Source: an uncultured Clostridia bacterium
GTDB taxonomy: Bacteria > Bacillota > Clostridia > Oscillospirales > Butyricicoccaceae
DNA: 18,349 nucleotides
NCBI GenBank assembly: GCA_910586575.1
Contig: CAJUJQ010000056.1
Location: 1 to 18,349 of the forward strand
Direction of reading: 5' to 3'
Program-made: the position numbers and the translations under genes
The notes under the pieces: model-generated
Seen by the model: only the letters and a program-made list of their open reading frames with translations
Database searches by the model: none
What the model was told of the DNA's origin: nothing
Shown: positions 7,043-16,133 of the stretch, one piece after another
Layout of the letters: each line of letters begins with the position of its first letter
Numbering within the stretch: the stretch's first letter is position 1

Positions 7043-8392
7043 ATGTCTTTGAAAAATGCTTACCTGTGCAAGGTATATGAAGGCCTTGCGCAGCGCAATG
7101 CCCATGAGCCGGAGTTCCTTCAGGCCGTCCGCGAAGTATTCGAGTCCCTTGAGCCGGTTGTCGAGGCCCGCCCGGAGATCGAAAAGAACGGCATTATGGA
7201 GCGTATCGCTGAGCCGGAGCGTATCATCAATTTCCGTGTTTCATGGGTAGACGACAGCGGCAAGGTACAGGTAAACCGCGGTTGGCGCGTCCAGTTTAAC
7301 TCCGCAATCGGTCCCTACAAGGGCGGCCTGCGCCTGCATCCTTCGGTCAACCAGTCCATCATTAAGTTCCTTGGCTTCGAGCAGATTTTCAAGAACAGCC
7401 TGACCGGCCTGCCCATGGGCGGCGGCAAGGGTGGCTCCGACTTCGACCCCAAGGGCAAGAGCGATAACGAAATTATGAAGTTCTGCCAGTCGTTCATGAC
7501 CGAGCTGTCCAAGCATATCGGGGCGGATACCGACGTACCGGCGGGCGATATCGGCACCGGCGCGCGCGAAATCGGCTATATGTTCGGCCAGTACAAGCGC
7601 CTTCGCAACGAGTTCACCGGCGTGCTGACCGGCAAGGGCCTGAGCTACGGCGGCTCCCTGGCGCGCACCGAGGCGACCGGCTACGGCGTCTGCTACTACA
7701 TGAATGAGATGCTCAAGGACAAGGGCACCTCCTTTGAGGGCAAGAAGGTCGTCATTTCCGGCTCGGGCAACGTGGCGATTTACGCCAACCAGAAGGCCAC
7801 CCAGCTGGGCGGCAAGGTCATTGCCATGAGCGACTCCAACGGCTATATCGTTGACGAGAACGGCATTGACTACAAGGTCATGAAGGAAATCAAGGAAGTC
7901 AAGCGCGACCGCATCAAGACCTATGTCAACTATGTTCCGTCTGCGAAGTATTTCGAGGGCTGCCGCGGCATCTGGGGCGTTAAGTGCGATATTGCGCTTC
8001 CCTGCGCGACCCAGAACGAGCTGAACGGCGACGAGGCCAAGCAGCTGATTGCGAACGGCGTGATTGCCGTTGCCGAGGGCGCGAACATGCCCAGCACCCC
8101 CGAGGCGGTTGAGGCGTTCCAGGCGGCGGGCATTGCCTTCGGTCCGGCCAAGGCTGCAAACGCGGGCGGCGTGGCAACCTCCGGCCTGGAGATGAGCCAG
8201 AACAGCCAGCGCCTGAGCTGGACCTTTGACGAGGTCGACGCGAAGCTGCATCAGATCATGGTCAACATTTACGCGGCCTGCAAGGACGCCAGCGAGCGCT
8301 ATGGCATGCCGGGCAACCTGGTTGCGGGCGCGAATATCGCGGGCTTCGAGAAGGTCTGCGACGCGATGATCTGGCAGGGCGTTGCATATTGA
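7043..8392 (+). CDS. gdhA: Glutamate dehydrogenase, hexameric NADP-type
   Basis: The 449-residue cytoplasmic enzyme interconverts 2-oxoglutarate plus ammonium and L-glutamate with NAD(P)H. The catalytic domain carries GPYKGGLR (Lys93), GLPMGGGKGGSDFDPKGKSD (catalytic Lys129) and VPAGDIG (Asp169). The Rossmann nucleotide domain starts near 235 with SGSGNVA. Length and sequence style match the bacterial assimilatory GdhA of about 450 residues; NADP preference is inferred from family rather than demonstrated. ATG 7043 has GGAGG nine bases upstream. Codon choice is strongly biased to C-ending codons, as expected of a highly expressed gene. It is preceded by a structured leader with a possible attenuator and followed by a strong terminator, so it is a single-gene unit. 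Confidence 0.97.
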   Translation: MSLKNAYLCKVYEGLAQRNAHEPEFLQAVREVFESLEPVVEARPEIEKNGIMERIAEPERIINFRVSWVDDSGKVQVNRGWRVQFNSAIGPYKGGLRLHPSVNQSIIKFLGFEQIFKNSLTGLPMGGGKGGSDFDPKGKSDNEIMKFCQSFMTELSKHIGADTDVPAGDIGTGAREIGYMFGQYKRLRNEFTGVLTGKGLSYGGSLARTEATGYGVCYYMNEMLKDKGTSFEGKKVVISGSGNVAIYANQKATQLGGKVIAMSDSNGYIVDENGIDYKVMKEIKEVKRDRIKTYVNYVPSAKYFEGCRGIWGVKCDIALPCATQNELNGDEAKQLIANGVIAVAEGANMPSTPEAVEAFQAAGIAFGPAKAANAGGVATSGLEMSQNSQRLSWTFDEVDAKLHQIMVNIYAACKDASERYGMPGNLVAGANIAGFEKVCDAMIWQGVAY

Positions 8393-8423
8393 TTGACCGC
8401 GCGTATAACAATGTGAATCTCAG

Positions 8424-8456
8424 AAAGCTCCTCCGATTGGGGGAGCTTTTCATTTT
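8424..8456 (+). terminator. Rho-independent terminator of gdhA
   Basis: AAAGCTCCTCC pairs with GGGGGAGCTTT (11 pairs, one G-T) around a GATT loop (8435-8438), followed by TTTTCATTTT. Confidence 0.9.
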
Positions 8457-8532
8457 GGGGATCTTTTGCAGCCGAGCCGGAAGAGGTAGGATACATTCTC
8501 TGAAAAATATAGAAAAAATGCACAAACAGGTA

Positions 8533-8561
8533 TGGAAAAACGGTTCGGTATCTGGTATACT
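8533..8561 (+). promoter_or_regulatory. Promoter of the mannitol-dehydrogenase-family gene
   Basis: TGGAAA (8533-8538), a 17-bp spacer and TATACT (8556-8561), with TG one base before the -10 (TGgTATACT). Transcription would start near 8568, about 34 nt before the ATG. Confidence 0.6.
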
Positions 8562-8601
8562 AACAGTATCAAGCGACAGATATCTGAAAGGAAGGTACTT
8601 T

Positions 8602-10218
8602 ATGAAATTATCTTTAGAAGGCCTGCAAGTGAAAACCGGCTGGGAAACCTACCGGCTTCCCACCTACGACATTGCCGCCGTGCGGGAGCGCACCGCGAAG
8701 AATCCGACCTGGCTTCATTTTGGTGCGGGCAGTATCTTCCGTGCCTATCCGGCGATGCTGGTACAGCGCCTGCTGACGGCGGGGCTGATGGACACGGGCA
8801 TTATTGTCTGTGAAAGCTATGATGAGGAGCTGATTGACCGCGCATACCGTCCGTTTGACAACCTTTCGGTTGCAACGACGCTGCACGCGGACGGCTTTAT
8901 CAAAAAGGAAGTCATTGCTTCCATTACCGAGAGCCTGAAGCTGAGCGAGGATTGGGACCGTGTACGTGAAATTTTCTGTGACCCGGGCTTACAGATGGTC
9001 TCCTTTACCGTAACCGAAAAGGCCTACACCCTGCGTGAGGGCAACCGCGAGTTTAAGGACTGCGTGGTTGGCGACCTGGCGCGCGGGCCGGAGCACTGCG
9101 ACAATGTCATTACCGCCGCCGCCGCGATGTGCCTGGAGCGCAGGAAGGTGACCGACAAGCCGTTGGCGCTGGTTTCGCTTGACAACTGTTCGCACAATGG
9201 CAACCGCCTGCACCGCGCGATCCTGGAGGTTGCGCGTGCGTGGAAGGAAAACGGCTTTGTAACGGACGAGGATATCCAGTACCTGACCACCCAGATTTTC
9301 TGCCCGTATTCGATGATTGACAAGATTACGCCCGCCCCGGACAAGCGGATCCTGGACGTACTCCATGAGGACGGCCTGGAGGATCTGACCATCACCCAAA
9401 CCGAAAAGGGTACGTTTGCGGCAGCGTTCACAAACTCGGAAAAGACCCAGTATCTGCTGATTGAGGACAGGTTCCCGAACGGGCACCCGCCGCTCGAACA
9501 GACCGGCGTCATTTTCACGACGCGCAATGTGGTTGACCGCACGGCGCGGATGAAATCGGCAACCTGCCTGAACCCGATTGATACTTCTAATGCTATATTT
9601 GGCAGCCTGTTCTCCTATCCGACGATTGCGGAAACCATGAGGGATGTTGATTTGCAGCGTTTTAACCGCAAGATGAGCTATGGCGAGGCCGTCCCGATGG
9701 TAACCGATCCCGGCATTGTAGACCCGTGGGAGTTCCTGCACGAAGCGCTGACCGAGCGCCTGCCCAATCCCTATGTTCCGGATCAGCCGCAGCGTATCGC
9801 GACCGATACCTCGCACAAACTGGGGGTGCGCTATGGCGAGACGATTCTGGCATATTATGATTCCAAGCTGCCCAAGCACCGGGTTTCACGGCTGCGTTAT
9901 ATTCCGTTTGTGCTGGCTGGCTGGCTGCGCTACCTGATTGGCGTAGACGATGCGGGCAAGCCGATGGAGCTTGCGCCCGATCCGCGCCTCCCCGCGCTGA
10001 AGGAAATCCTGGGTGATATTGAGCTTGGTATGAGCGTACCTATGCGCAGGATCGAGCCGATTATCTGTGATAAGTTTATTTTCGGCGTGAATCTTGCCGA
10101 AGTCGGCCTGGACGATACGGTTTTGTTCTACTTCAATGAGATGCTCAAAGGCCCCGGCGCGGTGCGCACGATGCTCAAGCGCGTATGCAGCGATGAAATT
10201 TTCTTTCACTACAACTGA
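8602..10218 (+). CDS. Mannitol dehydrogenase/fructuronate reductase-family oxidoreductase
   Basis: The 538-residue protein belongs to the polyol-specific long-chain dehydrogenase family (mannitol 2-dehydrogenase, UxuB/UxaB), which reduces keto-sugars or keto-sugar acids with NAD(P)H. The N-terminal nucleotide site reads HFGAGSIFRAY (residues 39-49). The C-terminal helical domain carries the catalytic segment KSATCLNPIDTSNAIFG with Lys318 and Asn324. The family's catalytic His, three residues after that Asn, is Asp327 here (codon GAT, 9580-9582). Specificity cannot be read from sequence: mannonate, tagaturonate and mannitol/fructose are all possible, and no uronate pathway gene is nearby. ATG 8602 is chosen for AAAGGAAGG upstream and for lying after a good promoter; the frame is open further up, overlapping the end of gdhA, but without a start site. 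Single-gene unit. Confidence 0.9.
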   Translation: MKLSLEGLQVKTGWETYRLPTYDIAAVRERTAKNPTWLHFGAGSIFRAYPAMLVQRLLTAGLMDTGIIVCESYDEELIDRAYRPFDNLSVATTLHADGFIKKEVIASITESLKLSEDWDRVREIFCDPGLQMVSFTVTEKAYTLREGNREFKDCVVGDLARGPEHCDNVITAAAAMCLERRKVTDKPLALVSLDNCSHNGNRLHRAILEVARAWKENGFVTDEDIQYLTTQIFCPYSMIDKITPAPDKRILDVLHEDGLEDLTITQTEKGTFAAAFTNSEKTQYLLIEDRFPNGHPPLEQTGVIFTTRNVVDRTARMKSATCLNPIDTSNAIFGSLFSYPTIAETMRDVDLQRFNRKMSYGEAVPMVTDPGIVDPWEFLHEALTERLPNPYVPDQPQRIATDTSHKLGVRYGETILAYYDSKLPKHRVSRLRYIPFVLAGWLRYLIGVDDAGKPMELAPDPRLPALKEILGDIELGMSVPMRRIEPIICDKFIFGVNLAEVGLDDTVLFYFNEMLKGPGAVRTMLKRVCSDEIFFHYN

Positions 10219-10229
10219 TAAAATACCGT

Positions 10230-10260
10230 AAAGGCTGGCCTGCAAAAGGCCAGCCTTTTT
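10230..10260 (+). terminator. Rho-independent terminator of the dehydrogenase gene
   Basis: AAAGGCTGGCC (10230-10240) pairs perfectly with GGCCAGCCTTT around a 7-nt loop, followed by a short T run ending at 10260. Confidence 0.92.
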
Positions 10261-10316
10261 GGTTGTTTTGCGGGGCAAGCCCCTGCAATCGTGTGACGAT
10301 TATCGTCTGCGGAAAG

Positions 10317-10350
10317 AAACCCCCCTGCCCATGTGGGCAGGGGGGTTTTT
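10317..10350 (-). terminator. Strong terminator of the leftward SLH protein gene (bidirectional)
   Basis: AACCCCCCTGCCC pairs with GGGCAGGGGGGTT around ATGT. On the minus strand the stem is followed by TTTC-TTT; on the plus strand by TTTTT. It lies 6 bp after the stop of the leftward gene and separates it from the convergent dehydrogenase gene. Confidence 0.9.
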
Positions 10351-10355
10351 AGGGG

Positions 10356-13300
10356 TTATCGAAGAAGGTTATAGAGCATCTGTGCCGTTTCGGTGCGGGT
10401 TGCCTGGCCCTTGGGGTCAAAGTTTCCGCCTGCCTTCCCGGCGATAATGCCTGCGCGCTGCATGGCCGAAACCGCGTTCTGTGCCCACGAGCTGATGTTC
10501 CAGCTGTCGGTGAAGCTGGAAGCCGCGCCGTTTTTGAGGGTCAGCCCGCGCCGTGTCGCGTAGTTGTACAGCATCACGGAGAGCTGTTCGCGGGTAATCG
10601 GGGCGTTCGGAGAGAATGCGTTGTTGCCCGTGCCGCTTGCAATGCCCTGCATGGAAGCCCAGTTCACCGCGTTCTCATACCATGCGCCGCGGTCTACATC
10701 GCGGAATGTGCCGCTTGCCACGACCGTCGGCTTGCCCGCGTGGTTGTACAGGATTTGTACTAGCATTGCGCGGGTCAGCGTTTCATTTGGACCGAAGCGG
10801 CCGTCACCCATGGCGCCCATCAGCCCGCTGTTGATGTTGAAATCGAGCGGGATATGATACCACATCGCAGTGTTCAGGTCGGGGAACCGGCGGGACGGGC
10901 AATTGGTTATGCCGTCGCAGTTCAGGTAGGAATAGTTCGCGCTCCATACCGGCAGGGTTGCCGGGGTCAGAACCGTAGAGGACGACGTAGACGAGCTGGA
11001 ATACGAGCCGTCGGTGAAGGATACATCAACCGTAACAGGACGGGACGGCATCGTGAAGGTGTACCGGCTGTTGCCCTTTGAGCGGACGCGGATATCACGG
11101 TCGCGATTGTCAGTAACAATCAAATCATCCAGTTTATAGCCGCTGTCCGGACGGATGGTCAGGGTGACCGTTTCGCCTGATTCCGCGCGGGTATGGCTGG
11201 TCCTGACGCGGCCGTGGCGGGTGCTCAGTATCCGCACGCGGTAGGTTTCTTCCTGGCTGCTGCTGTTGTTGTTATCGTCTTTATCTTGGTCGTCATCCTT
11301 ATCGTCATCCTTGTCGGAATCACTGCCGCTGCCTTGCTTGTCGCTCCAGCCGATGGAAACCGGGGACAGGCCGGTCAGCGTGAACTGGATACCCGAGGTC
11401 GTTTTGCTGGCCTTCGGGAATTCAATATAGCCGGGGTCATGGCCAAACTCCTTGTTGGTGAACATATGCGCCGCCGTGAAGTAGGATGCGTTCTGTGCGC
11501 GGGAGTTCGGGAACGGGATGGTTACGGTAATCCCGCCGCTCGGGAAGTTGCCCTTTGTGGCCTCGACCCAGTTACCGTCTTTTTGTACCATCAGCCTGAC
11601 GTCACATACAAAGACATCCTCGTTGATAATCGCCGAATTTTTGCCCATGACCGCCTTTTTCATCACGTCCATGATTTTTGCCGGGGTGTTAAGCGCGGCA
11701 TTGGTGCGCAGGGATTCTGGCACGGAAACCTGGTTCGGGGTGTATTCCAGCTTGAGCTTGTTGCCTTGGCTGTCGGTTGCCGGGGTGATGGTCAGCTCAT
11801 TCGAGGTTGACGCGTCTACATTGCCGACCGTGCCAACGGCGGTCGGGTTGCCGATTGGCAGGGTATAGTTGTAAGGTTCGGCCAGCTGGAAGCAGTCCGC
11901 CCAGGTCCCTGTTGCGGGCACTACCAAAATATCATATCTGCCCTCGGTGGTGCACTGGCTGAAATTCAGCGAGCGCATTTCAGGCTGGGTGAACTTTACG
12001 CGGTCCTTGTCGCGCTCATACAGCCCGCCGATGCCAAGGGTACCGGTGACCGTGGCTTCCCCGGCTGCGCCGATTTCCTTATGGGCGCTGCGGCTGCCGG
12101 TCGAGGTCCAGTACAGCTGCTTGGGCGTTATTTTGAATTCGCGCGTGATCGGTTCCCTGGTCACAAACTTCTCGGTATCGATGGAAATTTCAACGATATA
12201 CTCGCCCGCGTCAATCGGTGCGTCGTCAAGCCGGTCGCCGTCCTTTGTCTTGTAGACACAGGTGGTTGTGACTGCCGAAACCGGTGAGCCATTGACATCA
12301 GTGATGGTGAGGTTTTCGTAACCGGGGCACGGCTCGCCGTCGTAAACCTTGCCCTTGGCGGCGGCATTGATTGTGACAGCGTCGCGGTTGGTCACCTTGA
12401 CCGTGCTGGTGACAGTTTTCGCGAGATAATAATTATCCGCGTTTGTGGTGGCCGTGATCACAATTTCCGTATTGTTGTCCAAATCCTTATCAACCGGGAT
12501 TTGCCCGTTGCTCGGGATAGGCTTTGTTTCGCCGTTCCCGATTTTATAGGTGATGCTGTTAATCGCGGGCTGTGGCTGGACAGTTTTGCTGTGCGGGTTG
12601 GCTGCTGTAACCTCAACCTTCAGAGGCGTGCCCGGCAGGCAGGAGGTTTTGTCGGCGGGCTTAATGGTGATGTCGGGTTCCACTTTGCCCAGCGTCACAG
12701 CAACCGTGTTGACATCGGGAAGATTGTAATTTTTGGTGTCGGTTGGCGTGAACTGTACGTCCTGCGCGCCGCTTTGTGTGGGAATCGTATCCGCTCCGGC
12801 AAGCCATACCCAGGTACCGGCAACCGCTTTTTCTTTATCCGTACCCGTAATATGGGGATTGATGGCGGTTACACTTTCATTTTCCGTGATGTGGGAGAGC
12901 GGCAGGCCGAACGGAAGCGTCTTTACAGATTCCGGAATGGTAACTACCGGGGTAGATTTATTTACGACAACGGTATATTCCTGCCCGACAGGATTGTAAT
13001 TGGATTTATCCGTTTCGCTGTCCGGGGTGAATATCAGTTTGAATTTTTTCCCGCTGGCATCGGTCGCGTCCGGCAGCTCATCGCCGGTTTCCCAGGAGAA
13101 TTTGCCGGGGACAGCACCATTTACGCCCGCCGCCGAACCTGCTCCTGATGCCGTTAACTCACTGAGCTTTTGCCCGTAGGTAAGCGTTAAATCGGAGTAG
13201 GTTGGCCATGTCATTGTCAGGTCAGCCGGGGTGATTTTGCCGGTATTGAGCGTAGCCGAAAGGGTACGGCTTTTCAGTCCGTAATCATTAGGATCAACCG

Positions 13301-15689
13301 AAGAATCGAGTTCAACTGTGACGGTAAATTCTTTAGCATCACCTGCATTCGCGTCCTTAAATTCCGCTGACGTAACAGTGAAAGGAACGTTTTGCGAGAG
13401 CTTCACATTGTCCTCAGAAATTGTAATCGACTGATTCCCGTCGTAAGTCTTGGACAGGTTTGAAACGCTTAAAATACTCAAGGACTGTGGTGTGATTTCG
13501 ACATCCGTTACGGTTTTGGTTATGGTATCTGTCTTTCCACCTGTAGAGGTAGAAAACGCGCCGTTTCCATTTGTCAGCGTGATTTGAACTGTTACAGTAT
13601 GGTTTTGGCCAACACTAGGATCGTCATATGTGGCGGTGACAGCATAATCATCGCTTGATAAATTAAGCGGGCTGTTGGATGAAAGCAGGAATTCAACTTG
13701 AATTTTATCCGCGTCAACCGTCGTTTTGCCATCATATTCTTTTCCGGTAACTTTTACAGTAACTTGATCGGGGTCAATGGTGACAGGCGAAATGGTAACC
13801 TCTGGATCCAAATCAATTGCATCGGTCTCCCGCACTAACTTGTAATTACTTGCGTCTGTACCTTTCAACGTGAGTTCTGGCTCGCTCGGAAGGGTAACTT
13901 TCCCATATGTGCTCGCATCGCTGCTTGACAGTGTGCCGGTATAGCCCGATGGGATATTAACTGATACATCATCAGCACCTAGGATACCGCCTAATTTAAT
14001 TCCAGTAATTTTAAGAGTGTTTTCTCCATTGAAATCTCTGTTGTTTGCCGTAGCTGCACTAGGCGTCAGCGTTGCAGGGTTGATCTCAAAGGTAGCCGTA
14101 CAAAATCCAGTGTAGGTAGGGTTGCTATCCTTTGCTTTGATTTCAACAAGAGGAAGAAAGTCACGGTTCGTTGGCACATCTTCATTGCGTAGATAAGATA
14201 AATCAAATAGGGAATTATTTACGATTACGTCACTGCCGTTGACTTTCAAGCTGATATGCTCACCCACAGGTTGAATCGGCGAACCGGTATAAGTGAATTC
14301 CTGAACCTTCGCTACTATTGTTGCGGTAGTTAAGTCGGTTTTAGTCGTTGCAGGGGGATCGCCTTCCGCTTGCTCAGCGGGGGCGTTTTGCGTGGTTGAA
14401 GAATCCGCCGCAGGCTGCTCCGCCTTCGATTCGGGTGTAGTGGATACGGTGGGTTCCGGGGCGGGCTTTACAAGCGTCGGGGCGGCCTGCGTTTTTTGCG
14501 GGGCGCTATCCGGCTTGGTTTCCGGTTTGGGCTGTGCCGCGGGTGATTCCGGCCTGGTGACGGTCAGCGCGAAGCTGCCAATCTCCACCCCGCCGGTTTC
14601 CAGCGTAAAGCGGAAGGTTTCGCTGTTTCCGCTGGAAGGGGTAAACTTGTCGGAATTGGTCCCGGTATCAATCGTGAAATATGTTGTCCCATCCGCGCCG
14701 ACATCGGTTGTTTTGCTGACCGGGCCTTTGACCAGGATGGTACTGTTTGGGATTGCGTTCGAGACGTTTACCGTTACGGCTTCTCCAAGTTTGACGCTGG
14801 CGCTGGCCGGGCTGACCGTGGCTTTTTTCGCGGTGGCCGGCGTGGTAACGGCTGGCGTTGTCGTAGTTCCGGCTGGAGGAGTAGTCGTATTGGTTGTCCC
14901 AGCCGGAGGATTGGCGTTCGTCCCGGCTGAGGGCGTTGTTGACGTGTTTGTCCCGGCTGACGGCGTTGTAGCCGTCCCGGCGCTGGGATTGTCTGCCGGG
15001 GTTGTCGTGTTCGCGGCATTGGAATCGGGGAGAATATTGTTGGTACAATTGACAATCTGTCCGTTCTTAATCAGGCAAACAGCCCCATCTTTACCGCTGA
15101 GCAATACGTTTTCAATTTTGCCGCCCGCGCCGAGCGCGCCGAACAAGTATCCTTTGAGGCCGGTAATAATGCGGCTTGCGCCGTTAAAGGTACCGACATA
15201 GGGCTTTGTGGTGGTGCCGATCGGCACCCAAGTCCCGGTGAGGGTGATATCGTTCACGAGCGTAGCATTGGCGTTCGCTGCGCCGCCGCTGACCAGCTTT
15301 GCGAAAGCGAGCAGGTCGGCGGCAGTGCCGATCTGGTAAACGCCGTTGACCTGCTGAAGCGTCTGCGGCGCTGTCTGTGCGGCAGAATCGGTGCTTGTGG
15401 AAGGATTCGTCTGCGCAGAGGAAGTCGTGGTGCTGTTTGTGGGCTTCGTCTGCGACGAGGGATTCGTGACAGGCTTCGTCTGTCCAGAAGAATTCAAGGA
15501 GGAATTATTCTGCGGCGGGGTTGGGTTTGTTTGGGTGGGCGGCGATACCTGTACCGGAGGTGTAACCTGTACAGGAGGCGACGCCTGCACCGGAGCGGCG
15601 GCGCCGCCTGAACCGCCTGCCGCAGCGGCAGGGAACATGGCTGACACCAGCGAAAGCGCCAGGAAAGCACTGACCAGTCTTCTTTTCAT
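10356..15689 (-). CDS. Large secreted SLH-anchored surface protein with MBG/bacterial Ig-like modules
   Basis: The 1,777-residue protein begins with a signal peptide (MKRRLVSAFLALSLVSAMF, cut near residue 24). A Pro/Thr/Ser/Gln linker (30-110) leads to a GLUG-like beta segment (about 111-205, GTFNGASRIITGLKGYLFG), then five tandem (S/P)AGT repeats (225-285), an Ig-like domain (about 290-385), a second Pro-rich linker, and several MBG/YDG-type modules with the tell-tale YTGSPIQPVG, KEYDGKTTV, KTYDGNQSI, LTYGQKLSEL and KVYDGEPCPGY. A highly acidic Asp/Lys linker (about 1453-1478) precedes an InlB-like repeat (about 1480-1560, YRVRILSTRHGRVRTS). Three SLH domains close the protein (about 1598-1777), which normally bind pyruvylated cell-wall polymer. 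It is likely a surface or adhesion protein. ATG 15689 has AAAGGGG upstream; an in-frame extension to 15815 lacks a signal-like start. The ligand is unknown. Confidence 0.9.
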   Translation of the reverse strand: MKRRLVSAFLALSLVSAMFPAAAAGGSGGAAAPVQASPPVQVTPPVQVSPPTQTNPTPPQNNSSLNSSGQTKPVTNPSSQTKPTNSTTTSSAQTNPSTSTDSAAQTAPQTLQQVNGVYQIGTAADLLAFAKLVSGGAANANATLVNDITLTGTWVPIGTTTKPYVGTFNGASRIITGLKGYLFGALGAGGKIENVLLSGKDGAVCLIKNGQIVNCTNNILPDSNAANTTTPADNPSAGTATTPSAGTNTSTTPSAGTNANPPAGTTNTTTPPAGTTTTPAVTTPATAKKATVSPASASVKLGEAVTVNVSNAIPNSTILVKGPVSKTTDVGADGTTYFTIDTGTNSDKFTPSSGNSETFRFTLETGGVEIGSFALTVTRPESPAAQPKPETKPDSAPQKTQAAPTLVKPAPEPTVSTTPESKAEQPAADSSTTQNAPAEQAEGDPPATTKTDLTTATIVAKVQEFTYTGSPIQPVGEHISLKVNGSDVIVNNSLFDLSYLRNEDVPTNRDFLPLVEIKAKDSNPTYTGFCTATFEINPATLTPSAATANNRDFNGENTLKITGIKLGGILGADDVSVNIPSGYTGTLSSSDASTYGKVTLPSEPELTLKGTDASNYKLVRETDAIDLDPEVTISPVTIDPDQVTVKVTGKEYDGKTTVDADKIQVEFLLSSNSPLNLSSDDYAVTATYDDPSVGQNHTVTVQITLTNGNGAFSTSTGGKTDTITKTVTDVEITPQSLSILSVSNLSKTYDGNQSITISEDNVKLSQNVPFTVTSAEFKDANAGDAKEFTVTVELDSSVDPNDYGLKSRTLSATLNTGKITPADLTMTWPTYSDLTLTYGQKLSELTASGAGSAAGVNGAVPGKFSWETGDELPDATDASGKKFKLIFTPDSETDKSNYNPVGQEYTVVVNKSTPVVTIPESVKTLPFGLPLSHITENESVTAINPHITGTDKEKAVAGTWVWLAGADTIPTQSGAQDVQFTPTDTKNYNLPDVNTVAVTLGKVEPDITIKPADKTSCLPGTPLKVEVTAANPHSKTVQPQPAINSITYKIGNGETKPIPSNGQIPVDKDLDNNTEIVITATTNADNYYLAKTVTSTVKVTNRDAVTINAAAKGKVYDGEPCPGYENLTITDVNGSPVSAVTTTCVYKTKDGDRLDDAPIDAGEYIVEISIDTEKFVTREPITREFKITPKQLYWTSTGSRSAHKEIGAAGEATVTGTLGIGGLYERDKDRVKFTQPEMRSLNFSQCTTEGRYDILVVPATGTWADCFQLAEPYNYTLPIGNPTAVGTVGNVDASTSNELTITPATDSQGNKLKLEYTPNQVSVPESLRTNAALNTPAKIMDVMKKAVMGKNSAIINEDVFVCDVRLMVQKDGNWVEATKGNFPSGGITVTIPFPNSRAQNASYFTAAHMFTNKEFGHDPGYIEFPKASKTTSGIQFTLTGLSPVSIGWSDKQGSGSDSDKDDDKDDDQDKDDNNNSSSQEETYRVRILSTRHGRVRTSHTRAESGETVTLTIRPDSGYKLDDLIVTDNRDRDIRVRSKGNSRYTFTMPSRPVTVDVSFTDGSYSSSSTSSSTVLTPATLPVWSANYSYLNCDGITNCPSRRFPDLNTAMWYHIPLDFNINSGLMGAMGDGRFGPNETLTRAMLVQILYNHAGKPTVVASGTFRDVDRGAWYENAVNWASMQGIASGTGNNAFSPNAPITREQLSVMLYNYATRRGLTLKNGAASSFTDSWNISSWAQNAVSAMQRAGIIAGKAGGNFDPKGQATRTETAQMLYNLLR
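14868..14990 (-). repeat. Degenerate tandem repeat in the surface-protein gene
   Basis: About five imperfect units of 24-30 bp (plus-strand motif GTCCCGGCTGAgGGCGTTGT) encode PSAGT or PPAGT every 9-10 residues. Such in-frame arrays commonly vary in copy number between strains. Confidence 0.7.
15541..15594 (-). repeat. Three 18-bp tandem repeats in the surface-protein gene
   Basis: Units 15541-15558, 15559-15576 and 15577-15594 share the pattern GGyGwnrCCTGyAChGGA and encode the hexapeptide repeat SPPVQV just after the signal peptide. Confidence 0.75.
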
Positions 15690-15823
15690 GTTATCTACCC
15701 CTTTCTGGGAACCAAAATGGATTTTGCACCAATGCAGTTGGGTGCCGGAAGGAGAATGCGCCGCGCTTGCTGTCATTTTCCCTCTGCCGCGATTTCCGGC
15801 GGTTGAAGCAGGCACTCTCTTCT

Positions 15824-15832
15824 ATTATAGCA
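15824..15832 (-). promoter_or_regulatory. Extended -10 promoter of the surface-protein gene
   Basis: The minus strand reads TGcTATAAT. No clear -35 is visible. Start would be near 15817, giving a leader of about 128 nt. That leader can form GCACC/GGTGC and CAAAATccATTTTG hairpins shortly before the ribosome binding site. Confidence 0.55.
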
Positions 15833-15998
15833 CATATTTTCCGTTTGAGGTTACATTTCGGTATCAATTTTCCGACAAACAAGGCCGGAAACCTATAGAA
15901 TACCGGATAAAAGGACAGCGCGGCGGGATGGCATTTTGCCGGGCGGGGTACGGACGGTCAAAAGCGGCAGAAAAGGATGGTTTTTTGATTTTTGGATA

Positions 15999-16045
15999 AA
16001 AAAAGCCGCGATATCAGGCCACGCTATTGCACAGCCCCATCGCGG
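15999..16045 (-). terminator. Leftward terminator in the intergenic region
   Basis: On the minus strand CCGCGAT (16045-16039) pairs with ATCGCGG (16013-16007), with an inner GGC/GCC, followed by C and a T7 run (to about 15999). The plus-strand reading has only four T after the stem, so the main direction is leftward. No protein gene ends immediately before it. Confidence 0.7.
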
Positions 16046-16128
16046 TTTTCAGCAAATTAGGGAATGAAATGAAAGGTGTTTAAGAAGTGGTTTCGGGAGG
16101 CGTTTTTTTTGTTCCGCCTCAACCGATG
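16000..16128 (-). ncRNA. Candidate small RNA, about 130 nt
   Basis: A leftward extended -10 promoter (16134-16142) and a leftward terminator (16045-15999) bracket about 130 nt with no plausible coding frame. The 5' part forms GGTTGAGGCG-loop-CGCCTC...AACC (loop of A-rich sequence). A pyrimidine-rich unpaired middle follows (CACCTTTCATTTCATTCCC), then the terminator hairpin. The layout is that of an independent regulatory RNA. It could instead be a long 3' trailer of the hydrolase operon or a leader read into the SLH gene. Confidence 0.4.
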
Positions 16129-16133
16129 GTCTT

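Noticed and set aside
7241..8251. A 336-codon open frame antisense to gdhA
   Set aside because: It is a by-product of the strong codon bias of gdhA; it has no ribosome binding site and no recognisable domain.
8989..9879. A 296-codon leftward open frame opposite the dehydrogenase gene
   Set aside because: The plus-strand frame has clear family motifs, a promoter, a ribosome binding site and a terminator; the antisense frame has none.
14392..15201. A 269-codon rightward open frame opposite the surface-protein gene
   Set aside because: It consists of Val/Ala/Gly-rich low-complexity sequence produced by antisense reading of the Thr/Pro repeats.
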